Assembly: GCF_044227025.1 (NCBI RefSeq)
Contig: NZ_JBGAFX010000002.1
Coordinates: 558,001-622,000 of the forward strand
Length of the DNA stretch: 64,000 nt
Reading direction: 5' to 3'
From: Dokdonella_A sp044227025
Lineage (GTDB): Bacteria > Pseudomonadota > Gammaproteobacteria > Xanthomonadales > Rhodanobacteraceae
Shown here: one piece after another, positions 53,453 to 61,099 of the stretch
How the letters are laid out: every line of letters begins with the position of its first letter
Position numbering within the stretch: position 1 is the stretch's first letter
Position numbers and translations under genes: made by a program
Notes under the pieces: generated by a model
The model's input: only the letters and a program-made list of their open reading frames with translations
Database searches by the model: none
What the model was told of the DNA's origin: nothing

Positions 53453-54439
53453 ATGACCGCCGCGACTGCCGACCTCAGCGCGCGCGTCCTCGCCTGGGCG
53501 GAACGACGCCTGCCGGCGCTGACCCGCTTGCGACGAGCGGAATCGCTGCCGACCCGCCTCGATCGGCGGCGCATCTACGTGCTGCCGAGCGGCTTCGGAC
53601 TGCTGTTCGGCCTGCTGCTGTTCGTGATGCTGGTCGGCGCGCTCAACTACGGCAACAACGCGGCGGTGTTGCTGACCTGCGTGCTCGCCGGCGCCGCTGG
53701 CGCGAGTCTGTTCGTCGGTTTCCGCGGCATGAGCGGGCTCGTGCTCGCACGGGCGCAGGGCGACGAGACGCATGCCGGCGACCCGCTGCAGGTGCGCCTG
53801 CGCTTCGAACCCGGCGCGCGCGCGCGCGCCGGACTGCGCCTGCGCCACCGCGACCTCGACGTGGCGTTCGCATTGCCGGCGAACGCGCCGGCGGATGTCG
53901 CGCTCATGATCGAGGACACCCGCCGCGGCTGGCAACGCATCGGTCGCGTGCGAGTCTGGACCGACTATCCGCTCGGCCTTTTTCGCATCTGGAGCTGGCT
54001 CAATCCGGATGCCGAATTTCTCGTCTATCCGGCGCTCGAGCGCCCGGCGCCGCCACTCCCGGCCGGCGCCGGACGCATCGGCGAACAGGCCGCGGCGGGC
54101 GCGAGCGAGGAACATGCGGGCTTGCGTGACTACCGACCAAGCGATCCGACCCGGCTGATCGCCTGGAAGGCGTCGGTGCGCCACGACAGCCTGCTCGTGC
54201 GCGACATCGAACACCGCTCCGGCGAGGCCCTGACCCTCGATCACGCCGCGCTGCGCGGCATGGATGGCGAAGCGAGGATCCGCCGCCTCGCTGCATGGGT
54301 GGTCGAGGCGGAAACCGCGCAACGCGCCTGCACCCTGCGTCTGCCGGGCGAATCCATCGGCCCCGGACTCGGGGCCGAGCATCGACGCGCCTGCCTGCGC
54401 GCACTCGCGCTGATGCCGGGTCACGGCGACGCGGCATGA
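53453..54439 (+). CDS. DUF58 domain protein
   Basis: A 328-residue membrane protein with two adjacent helices (residues about 43-85, GFGLLFGLLLFVMLVGALNY) followed by a soluble part. The DUF58 signature GLRDYRPSDPTRLIAWKASV is near residue 225. Second gene of the MoxR-DUF58-transglutaminase operon; its ATG is four bases after the moxR stop and its stop overlaps the next start (ATGA). Confidence 0.9.
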   Translation: MTAATADLSARVLAWAERRLPALTRLRRAESLPTRLDRRRIYVLPSGFGLLFGLLLFVMLVGALNYGNNAAVLLTCVLAGAAGASLFVGFRGMSGLVLARAQGDETHAGDPLQVRLRFEPGARARAGLRLRHRDLDVAFALPANAPADVALMIEDTRRGWQRIGRVRVWTDYPLGLFRIWSWLNPDAEFLVYPALERPAPPLPAGAGRIGEQAAAGASEEHAGLRDYRPSDPTRLIAWKASVRHDSLLVRDIEHRSGEALTLDHAALRGMDGEARIRRLAAWVVEAETAQRACTLRLPGESIGPGLGAEHRRACLRALALMPGHGDAA

Positions 54440-56388
54440 ACGACCGTCTCGATACCCGTCAATTCGAGCGCGTGGCGATGGCGGTCGCTGCGACGGTGGC
54501 GACGCATGCCGGCCACCTGCCACTGTGGTTCTCGCTGCCGCTCGCACTCGCGCTCGCTCTGCGCGCATGGACACGCCGCCGCGGCGTGGCCTCGCCGAGC
54601 GCGTGGATCCGCGTGCCGCTGACCGCGCTGCTGCTGGTGCTGGTCGTGGTCAGCTACGGCAACGTGTTCGGCAAGATCCCCGGCAGCACGCTCGCCTGCG
54701 GCCTGCTCGCGCTCAAGCTGCTGGAAACCGAACGTATTCGCGACGCGCGCATCGCCCTCGGCTTCTGCGCGTTCGTGCTGATGTCCGCGCTGCTGTTCAC
54801 GCAGACTCTTCTCTTCAGCATCGCCGTCGGCGGCGTGCTGGTGCTGCTGCTCGCGACGCTGGTTTCGCTGCAACCCGCCTTGCTTCCCGCCCGCCACCGC
54901 CTGCGCGCGGACCTTCGCGTGGCGCTGTTGTTGCTCGGCAGCAGCCTGCCGCTCGCCGCAGCCGCGTTCGTGCTGCTGCCGCGACTGGAAGCGCCGATGT
55001 GGGGCTCGCGCGGTGGCGATGGCTCGGGGCGATCCGGACTCAGCGAGTCAATGGCGCCCGGGCAGTTCGCGCAGTTGATCCTCGACGACACGCCTGCGTT
55101 CCGCGTAGTGTTCACCGGTGCGAGACCGCTGCCGTCCGCGCTGTATTTCCGCACCCTGGTGCTGATGGATTTCGACGGCACGACATGGACGCGCCAGTTC
55201 GATGCAGGCCGCGGCCCGTCACAGGTGCCGCCGAAGGGTGCCGTGTTCGACTACGCGATCACTCTCGAAGCGACCGAACACCGTTGGCTGCCATCACTCG
55301 ACCTGCCACTGGCCGCCCCCGATGGCGCGCGAATGAATGCCGATCAAGTGCTCGTCGCCGCATCTCCGGTCGTACAGCCGCGCCGTTATGAAGTCCGCTC
55401 CGCGCCGCAGGCACGCGCATCGACCATGCTCACTCCGGTCGAGCGCGCACGGGCGCTGCGCCTGCCGGCCGACTACGGCGTCCGGGCGCGCGCACTCAGC
55501 CAGCGCTGGCGCGTTGATCTGCGCGACGACGAGCGCATCGTGCAGGCCGCACTCGAGATGTTTCGCCAAAGCTTCACCTACACGCTGGAACCGCCGCCGC
55601 TGGCGCGCGACTCGGTCGACGACTTCCTGTTCGGCACGCAGCGCGGGTTCTGCGAGCACTACGCCTCGGCGTTCGTGTTCCTGATGCGCGCGGCCGGCAT
55701 TCCCGCGCGCATCGTCACCGGCTACCAGGGCGGCTGGGACAGCGCCGACTACCTGCTCGTGCGCCAATCCGACGCGCATGCCTGGGCCGAAGTCTGGCAG
55801 GAGGGGATCGGTTGGCAGCGCGTCGACCCGACTGCTGCGGTCAGTCCCGCGCGGGTCGAACTCGGCGCGGCTGTCGCAAACCTGGACCGAGGCGCCATCG
55901 GCGCCGCGTGGTTTCGCAATCTGCGCAACCAGTTCGACTTCGCCAGCCGGTTGTGGACCGAATCGATCGTGCGCTTCGACACCTTGCGCCAGCGCGGCCT
56001 GCTGACCGAGTTCGGCGTCGCCGACGTGAGCCGGCACAACCTCTTGTTGTGGCTGTCCGGCCTGCTCGCCGCGGCCATGCTGCTGGCGACCGCATGGGCG
56101 ATGCGCGGCGCACGCGAGCACCACGGCGACGCACTCGACCGTGCCTGGGCGCGCTTCGGCGCACGCCTCTCGCGCATCGGCATCACGCCGCGCGCGCAGG
56201 AGGGACCGCTCGACCTGCGCGATCGCTTGCGTCGCGATGCGCCGGGACTGGCGCGCGAACTCGACCCGCTGGTCGACGACTACGTCGTGCTGCGCTACGG
56301 CAGCGCCAATCCGGCGAGGGAAGACATCGCGCACCTCGCGACGCGCCTGCGCACGCTGTCCCTGCGCAGGGTCGAACGAAAATCGTGA
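54436..56388 (+). CDS. tgpA: Transglutaminase-like membrane protein (TgpA family)
   Basis: A 650-residue inner-membrane protein. An N-terminal DUF3488 region with about six helices is followed by a periplasmic transglutaminase domain with the triad Cys406 (RGFCEHYASAFV), His448 (SDAHAWAEVW) and Asp464 (QRVDPTAA). A last helix (LLLWLSGLLAAAMLLATAWA) and a DUF4129 tail complete the architecture. In Pseudomonas TgpA is essential; the substrate is unknown. The start overlaps the DUF58 stop. Confidence 0.92.
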   Translation: MNDRLDTRQFERVAMAVAATVATHAGHLPLWFSLPLALALALRAWTRRRGVASPSAWIRVPLTALLLVLVVVSYGNVFGKIPGSTLACGLLALKLLETERIRDARIALGFCAFVLMSALLFTQTLLFSIAVGGVLVLLLATLVSLQPALLPARHRLRADLRVALLLLGSSLPLAAAAFVLLPRLEAPMWGSRGGDGSGRSGLSESMAPGQFAQLILDDTPAFRVVFTGARPLPSALYFRTLVLMDFDGTTWTRQFDAGRGPSQVPPKGAVFDYAITLEATEHRWLPSLDLPLAAPDGARMNADQVLVAASPVVQPRRYEVRSAPQARASTMLTPVERARALRLPADYGVRARALSQRWRVDLRDDERIVQAALEMFRQSFTYTLEPPPLARDSVDDFLFGTQRGFCEHYASAFVFLMRAAGIPARIVTGYQGGWDSADYLLVRQSDAHAWAEVWQEGIGWQRVDPTAAVSPARVELGAAVANLDRGAIGAAWFRNLRNQFDFASRLWTESIVRFDTLRQRGLLTEFGVADVSRHNLLLWLSGLLAAAMLLATAWAMRGAREHHGDALDRAWARFGARLSRIGITPRAQEGPLDLRDRLRRDAPGLARELDPLVDDYVVLRYGSANPAREDIAHLATRLRTLSLRRVERKS

Positions 56389-56591
56389 CGCGGATCGACA
56401 CGGACAAACGCGGATATGCTTGCCGGGACGGGGCCGCGGCCATCCGCCAAAACCCGCGTACTGGCGTTGGCCTCACTCATCGAACCCGGCCCATCCTGAC
56501 GGCCGGTGCGACGGGCCTGCATTCAGCCGCGTCTGCATATTATTCTCGACGTTACGCGGACCGCCTTCCGCCAGCGTTGACCGAGGCCGCC

Positions 56592-57152
56592 ATGAACAAA
56601 CCGCTCACGATCACCCTGCTCGCCTGCGCCGTCGCTTCCTGCGCAACCGTACCGGCAGCCCTGCAAGGGCAGTTCACCGCATCGACGCCACGCGATGCGC
56701 ACTCGGACGGTCAGGCCGTGCGTTGGGGCGGCGAGATCATCAAGGTCGAGCCGAAACAGGATTCGACCTGTTTCGAAGTGCTCGCGCGCGAACTCGACGC
56801 GAGCGCGCGTCCGACCCGCCGCGAAGGCAGCCAGGGGCGTTTCATCGCCTGCCGCAGCGGCTTCTACGATCCGGAGGAATACGATCGCGGACGCGAGGTC
56901 ACGGTGGTCGGGCAACTCTCCGGCACCGAGCATGGCAAGGTGGGCCAGTTCGACTACACCTATCCGCACGTCGTCGCGAGCGAGGTCTACCTGTGGCCGA
57001 AACGTGTGCCGCGCACTCCGTACTACGATCCATGGATGTACGGATTCGGGCCGGGCTGGGGCTGGTACGGCCCCGGCTGGGGCCCGTACTGGGGCGGCCC
57101 GCCGATCATCATCCGCGAACACCCGCACCACCCGGACACGCCGAAGCCCTAG
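56592..57152 (+). CDS. Slp family outer-membrane lipoprotein
   Basis: A 186-residue lipoprotein. The ATG at 56592 follows GAGG; the lipobox is VASC. GQAVRWGGEIIKVEPKQDST and REVTVVGQLSGTEHGKVGQF are typical of Slp/starvation-induced lipoproteins. The C-terminal third is a Gly/Trp/Pro/Tyr-rich tail (GFGPGWGWYGPGW), likely disordered or wall-interacting. Separated by 203 bases from the tgpA operon. Role in envelope stress is inferred from the family. Confidence 0.85.
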   Translation: MNKPLTITLLACAVASCATVPAALQGQFTASTPRDAHSDGQAVRWGGEIIKVEPKQDSTCFEVLARELDASARPTRREGSQGRFIACRSGFYDPEEYDRGREVTVVGQLSGTEHGKVGQFDYTYPHVVASEVYLWPKRVPRTPYYDPWMYGFGPGWGWYGPGWGPYWGGPPIIIREHPHHPDTPKP

Positions 57153-57235
57153 CGATATCAGAAATCAGCCGGCAGGAGCAGCGGAGCGAGTTCCGCTCCA
57201 CAAAGCGGTGATCCGGTGATGATGGGGGTGGGGCG

Positions 57236-57255
57236 GAGCCGGGCTGGCCCGGCTC
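57236..57255 (+). terminator. GC-rich hairpin after the Slp gene
   Basis: GAGCCGGGC/GCCCGGCTC with a two-base loop, a 9-base-pair perfect stem, 84 bases after the Slp stop. There is no T-run, so termination is only possible. The rest of 57153-57364 shows nothing else clear. Confidence 0.35.
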
Positions 57256-57364
57256 AATCGGCGGCCGACTGTGCTGTCGTAGAGCCGAACTTGCCGGGCT
57301 CGATCCAGGCAATCCCTCTCGCGCCCCGATTTCCACGTCCGACATTTCTTTGCCGCGCAGGCAG

Positions 57365-57709
57365 CTAGCCCGGCGGCCAGTGCAGCGCGCGGCCTGCGAG
57401 CAGGTGCAGGTGGATGTGGAACACGGTCTGCCCGCCGTCGCGGTTGCAGTTCATCACGAGGCGATACCCATCATCGGCGAAACCTTGCGCCTTCGCCCAG
57501 TGCGTCGCAGCGAGCACCAGCTTGCCGATCAGCAACGCATCGTCATCGCCGAGTTCGTTGAGCGTCGCGAACGGCTGTTTCGGAATGAACAGTACATGCA
57601 CCGGCGCCTGCGGATTGATGTCGCGGAACGCGAGCACGGCGTCGTCTTCATGCACGATGTCGGCAGGAATCTCGCGGCGGATGATCTTGGCGAACAGCGT
57701 GTCGGTCAT
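57365..57709 (-). CDS. hinT: HIT family nucleotide-binding protein (HinT-like)
   Basis: A 114-residue protein with the histidine-triad motif HIHLHLL near the C-terminus and the family start TLFAKIIRREIPADIVHEDD. HinT hydrolyses adenosine phosphoramidates and acts in the cytosol. Symbol based on length and motif similarity to HinT. A family B repeat separates it from recR. Confidence 0.88.
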   Translation of the reverse strand: MTDTLFAKIIRREIPADIVHEDDAVLAFRDINPQAPVHVLFIPKQPFATLNELGDDDALLIGKLVLAATHWAKAQGFADDGYRLVMNCNRDGGQTVFHIHLHLLAGRALHWPPG

Positions 57710-57720
57710 TGGAGAGCCGT

Positions 57721-57835
57721 GATTGGTGATGGGTGATTGGGATTCAGATTCAGGCTCTCAGCTTGTGATGGTGCGTGCAAGCATTGACTGCGGGTGGAGC
57801 AGGGACCTGCGGTCCCCCCCCCAATCACCAATCAA
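57721..57835. repeat. Family B intergenic element with inverted ends
   Basis: Left end GATTGGTGATGGGTGATTGG and right end CCCAATCACCAATCA are inverted copies, bounding about 115 bases. The right end stops five bases before the recR stop codon. Confidence 0.75.
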
Positions 57836-57839
57836 TGCC

Positions 57840-58436
57840 TCAAAGCGCCTGCCGCCCGCCGAACGCGTGTGCGAGCGTGCCGCGGTCGATGAATTCGAGT
57901 TCGCCGCCGAGCGGGACGCCATGCGCGAGGCGGCTTGCGCGCACGCCGGCCGTGCGTGCGAGCTGGGACAGCATGTGTGCGGTCGCCTCGCCTTCGACGG
58001 TCGGATTGGTCGCGACGATGAGTTCCTGCACCTCGCCTTCCGCGAGTCGCTGCGCGAGCTGATCGAGGCCAAGCTCTTTCGGGCCGAGGCCGTCGAGTGG
58101 CGAAAGCCGGCCGAGCAACACGAAATACTGTCCGCGGTAACCGGTCGCCTGCTCGATCGCGAGTTGGTCGACCGGCGTCTCGACCACGCACAGCAGGCTG
58201 CGCTCGCGCGTTGCGCTTGCGCACAGCGCGCACACCGCTTGCTCGCTGAAGGTACGGCAGCGCGTGCAGTTGCCGATCCGCTCGACCGCGGCATTCAATC
58301 GCTCGGCCAGGCGGCGCGCACCCGCGCGATCGCGATCGAGCACATGGAAGGCCATGCGCTGCGCGGTTTTGGCACCGACACCCGGCAGGCAGCGCAAGGC
58401 ATCGATAAGGTCGGCGAGAAGGGGGGAGGAGGACAT
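57840..58436 (-). CDS. recR: Recombination protein RecR
   Basis: A 198-residue ring-forming protein of the RecFOR pathway. The N-terminal helix-hairpin-helix (LRCLPGVGAKTAQRMAFHVL), the zinc site CTRCRTFSEQAVCALC and the Toprim domain (LLCVVETPVDQLAIEQATGY) are in the usual order. The ATG at 58436 (MSSSPLLADL) is used. Follows ybaB and dnaX, the standard cluster. Confidence 0.97.
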   Translation of the reverse strand: MSSSPLLADLIDALRCLPGVGAKTAQRMAFHVLDRDRAGARRLAERLNAAVERIGNCTRCRTFSEQAVCALCASATRERSLLCVVETPVDQLAIEQATGYRGQYFVLLGRLSPLDGLGPKELGLDQLAQRLAEGEVQELIVATNPTVEGEATAHMLSQLARTAGVRASRLAHGVPLGGELEFIDRGTLAHAFGGRQAL

Positions 58437-58446
58437 GCTTCCACGT

Positions 58447-58560
58447 GAATCGAGAATGGGAATGGGAATGCGAAATCGTTGAAGCAACGGCGGGCGGGCT
58501 GGCGTCAACCGGAAGCCTTGGCCTCGAAACGATTGCCGATTCCCGACTCCCTGTTCCCGG
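58447..58560. repeat. Family B intergenic element between recR and ybaB
   Basis: Left end AATCGAGAATGGGAATGGGA and right end CGATTGCCGATTCCCGACTC carry iterated GGGAAT/CGATTCCC units in inverted orientation around about 110 bases. Confidence 0.65.
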
Positions 58561-58562
58561 CT

Positions 58563-58886
58563 TCAGAACGGCAACTTGAATCCCGCCGGCAGGTTCATGC
58601 CGGCGGTCAGGTTGCCGAGCTTCTGCTGGCTCAGGCCGGCGATCTTGTTGACCGCGTCGTTGATCGCGGCGGCGACGAGATCTTCAGCCATTTCCGGATC
58701 GTCGGCGAACAGCTTGCGATCGATCGTCACTCCGCGCACTTCGTGGCGGCCGCTCATGCGCACGCTGACCAGGCCGCCGCCGGACTGGCCAGTGACTTCC
58801 ATCTGCGCAATCTCGTCCTGCGCGCGCTTCATGTCTTCCTGCATGCGCTGCGCCTGCTGCATCAATCCTGCCAGAGGACCTTTCAT
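58563..58886 (-). CDS. ybaB: YbaB/EbfC family nucleoid-associated protein
   Basis: A 107-residue DNA-binding protein. The N-terminal helix GLMQQAQRMQEDMKRAQDEI and VRGVTIDRKLFADDPEMAED are typical. The ATG at 58886 (MKGPLAGLMQ) is used; the longer open frame upstream is dnaX DNA read in another frame. It forms the dnaX-ybaB-recR operon. Confidence 0.95.
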   Translation of the reverse strand: MKGPLAGLMQQAQRMQEDMKRAQDEIAQMEVTGQSGGGLVSVRMSGRHEVRGVTIDRKLFADDPEMAEDLVAAAINDAVNKIAGLSQQKLGNLTAGMNLPAGFKLPF

Positions 58887-58903
58887 CGAATCGTCTCCTG
58901 CAT

Positions 58904-60649
58904 CTACTGTGGGTCGAGCGGGCGCACGCTGCCCGGAACCACGCGCGCGCCGAACGTGTCGATCATCGACTGCACGAACGGATCGTCCTGCACGGCTTCC
59001 TCGGCGGCGGAACGTCGCGCATGCTCGGCGCGCGCGCGCTGTTCGGCCGGAGTCTGCGCGACGGCGCCGGCACGTTCGAACTTCACTTTCACCACACGGC
59101 CAAGCGCGTTGCCGATGCGCTGTTCGAGTGTCGCGATCAACGGTCCTTCGGACAGGTGCGCGTGGGACGGCCCGATCGCGAGGCGCACGACATCGCCATC
59201 GATTGCGATGAGCGAAGAGTTTCGCGCCAGTTCTCCGGCCGGTCCGCCGAGTCCGGCGCGCTCGATCAGTTCGGACCATGAAGCGGGAATTGGCGATCGG
59301 GCATCGGACACCGGTTCCGCAACAACGGATCGCGTGCCGGATGATCTGCCGGGATCGGATACCGGTCCGGCATCGGCGCTTGGAGGCCGCCGTTCGCCAG
59401 CGGCTGGTGCTGCCGACGGCGGCGCTGCTGCCGGCTGCCGCGGGATGGAAGCCGGACTGACCCCGCCTGCGCCCCGATTACCGCTTCCCGATTGACTCGC
59501 CGCCACCGCGGCTCGCCCTTCCGGCACGCTTCGCGGTTCGCTCCGGCTGCCTGCCCCCATAAACCGATTACCGCCGATCGGGACGAAGGCAAGCATGCGC
59601 AGCAACGCCATTTCGAACCCCACGCGCGGCGTCGGTGCGAGCGGCAGGTCGCGGCGCCCGGTCACTGCCATCTGGTACCAGAGCTGCACGTCCTGCGGCG
59701 CCAGCCTCCCCGCGAGGGCGAGCAGGTCCGCACCGCCCTCGCCGGCAGCGTCCGGCACCAGTTGCAGCAACTGCAGGCGATGCAGCAAGCCGGCGAGTTC
59801 GTCGAGCACCTGGCCGAAGTCCGGCGAAAAACCCGCGATGTGCTCGATCTCGTCCACCAGCGCGCCACCATCGCCGGCAGCAAGAGCATCGAGCAGCACA
59901 CGAACCTTCGCGCGCTCGACCGTGCCAAGCATCGCATGCACTTCATGCGCATGCAGCGCACCACCACCATGCGCGATCGCCTGGTCGAGCAGCGACAGGC
60001 CATCGCGCAGCGAACCGTCGGCGGCGCGCGCGAGCACTTCGATGCCCTCGTCGTCGTACGTGATTTGTTCGGCGCCGAGGATGTGGCGCATCTGCCCGCT
60101 GATCTGTTCCGGCGTCAGGCGTTTCAGGTTGAACTTGATGCAACGCGACAGCACGGTGACCAGCAGCTTCTGCGGGTCGGTCGTCGCGAGCAGGAACTTC
60201 ACGTGCTGCGGCGGTTCTTCGAGGATCTTCAGCAGCGCGTTGAACGCCGGCTTGGACAGCATGTGCACTTCGTCGATGAGGTACACCTTGTAGCGCCCGC
60301 GGGTCGGCGCGTACATGGCGTTCTCGATCAGGTCGCGCACGTTGTCGACGCCGGTGTTGCTGGCGGCATCGATCTCGAGCAGGTCGACGAAGCGCCCGGC
60401 GTCGATCTCGGCGCAGGCGCTGCATTCGCCGCACGGGCTCGAGGTCGGACCTTTCTCGCAGTTCAGCGACTTGGCGAAGATGCGCGCGATCGTGGTCTTG
60501 CCGACGCCGCGCGTGCCGGTGAACAGGAAGGCATGGTGCAGGCGCCCGCTGTCGAGCGCGTGAGTGAGCGCGCGCACGACATGTTCCTGGCCAACCAGCT
60601 CGGAAAAGCGGCGCGGACGCCATTTGCGCGCGAGGGCTTGGTAGGACAT
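58904..60649 (-). CDS. dnaX: DNA polymerase III subunits tau/gamma
   Basis: A 581-residue clamp-loader subunit. The AAA+ core has GTRGVGKTTIARIFAKSLNC (Walker A), the zinc module CGECSACAEI and YLIDEVHMLSKPAFNALLKI (Walker B). Domain III reaches about residue 365; a low-complexity Pro/Ser/Ala/Arg linker follows (about 366-460), with family B-like iterations in its DNA, and then the C-terminal tau domain. I see no obvious programmed frameshift site, so only full-length tau is certain. ATG at 60649. Confidence 0.96.
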   Translation of the reverse strand: MSYQALARKWRPRRFSELVGQEHVVRALTHALDSGRLHHAFLFTGTRGVGKTTIARIFAKSLNCEKGPTSSPCGECSACAEIDAGRFVDLLEIDAASNTGVDNVRDLIENAMYAPTRGRYKVYLIDEVHMLSKPAFNALLKILEEPPQHVKFLLATTDPQKLLVTVLSRCIKFNLKRLTPEQISGQMRHILGAEQITYDDEGIEVLARAADGSLRDGLSLLDQAIAHGGGALHAHEVHAMLGTVERAKVRVLLDALAAGDGGALVDEIEHIAGFSPDFGQVLDELAGLLHRLQLLQLVPDAAGEGGADLLALAGRLAPQDVQLWYQMAVTGRRDLPLAPTPRVGFEMALLRMLAFVPIGGNRFMGAGSRSEPRSVPEGRAAVAASQSGSGNRGAGGVSPASIPRQPAAAPPSAAPAAGERRPPSADAGPVSDPGRSSGTRSVVAEPVSDARSPIPASWSELIERAGLGGPAGELARNSSLIAIDGDVVRLAIGPSHAHLSEGPLIATLEQRIGNALGRVVKVKFERAGAVAQTPAEQRARAEHARRSAAEEAVQDDPFVQSMIDTFGARVVPGSVRPLDPQ

Positions 60650-60811
60650 CGGAGATCCGCGAATGGGGGTCTGATTGTAGCAAGCGCGCAGCGGAAGGTT
60701 CGTTCACGCCGGCCTGTACCACCCTTTCCGCTTGTATGCGGGCGGCGCGCCTAGTATCCTCCGCGACCCCGCGCCACATGCATTCGACCGCATCGCGCCG
60801 GGTCCTGATGC

Positions 60812-60901
60812 GGAGAGGTGTCCGAGTGGTTGAAGGAGCACGCCTGGAAAGTGTGTAAACGGGAAACCGTTTCGCGGGTTCGAATCCCGCTCTCTCCGCC
60901 A
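60812..60901 (+). tRNA. tRNA-Ser (anticodon GGA)
   Basis: 90 nucleotides including encoded CCA. GGAGAGG at the 5' end pairs with the 3' TCTCTCC; the anticodon loop is CTGGAAA with GGA; a long variable arm (GTAAACGGGAAACCGTTTCG) marks a class II tRNA-Ser; the T-loop is GGGTTCGAATCCC. It lies between dnaX and 4.5S RNA. Confidence 0.95.
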
Positions 60902-60929
60902 ATTTTTTGCATCACGCCACCCAGTTCAT

Positions 60930-61042
60930 GGTGGCTCCGTCGGTCCTCCCGCGACGATAGCTTGCAAACCCCGCCAGGTCCGGAAGGAAGCAACGGTAGC
61001 GAGTGATTCGGGTGCCGGGATGTGGCTGGCGGAGCCGCCACC
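60930..61042 (+). ncRNA. ffs: Signal recognition particle 4.5S RNA
   Basis: About 113 nucleotides. GCCAGGTCCGGAAGGAAGCA is the conserved tip with the GGAA tetraloop and Ffh-binding internal loop, and the 5' GGTGGCTCCG pairs with 3' CGGAGCC...CCACC. The exact ends are set by this pairing. A terminator follows. Confidence 0.95.
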
Positions 61043-61054
61043 CTCTTCCAAAAA

Positions 61055-61080
61055 AAAGGCCTCCCGAGCGGGAGGCCTTT
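61055..61080. terminator. Bidirectional terminator between ffs and the protease gene
   Basis: AAAGGCCTCCCG and CGGGAGGCCTTT form a 12-base-pair stem with a two-base loop. On the minus strand it is followed by a long T-run, so it ends the protease transcript strongly; on the plus strand the A/T arms also fit an end for ffs. Confidence 0.85.
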
Positions 61081-61099
61081 GCATTTGTGCAAACCTCCG

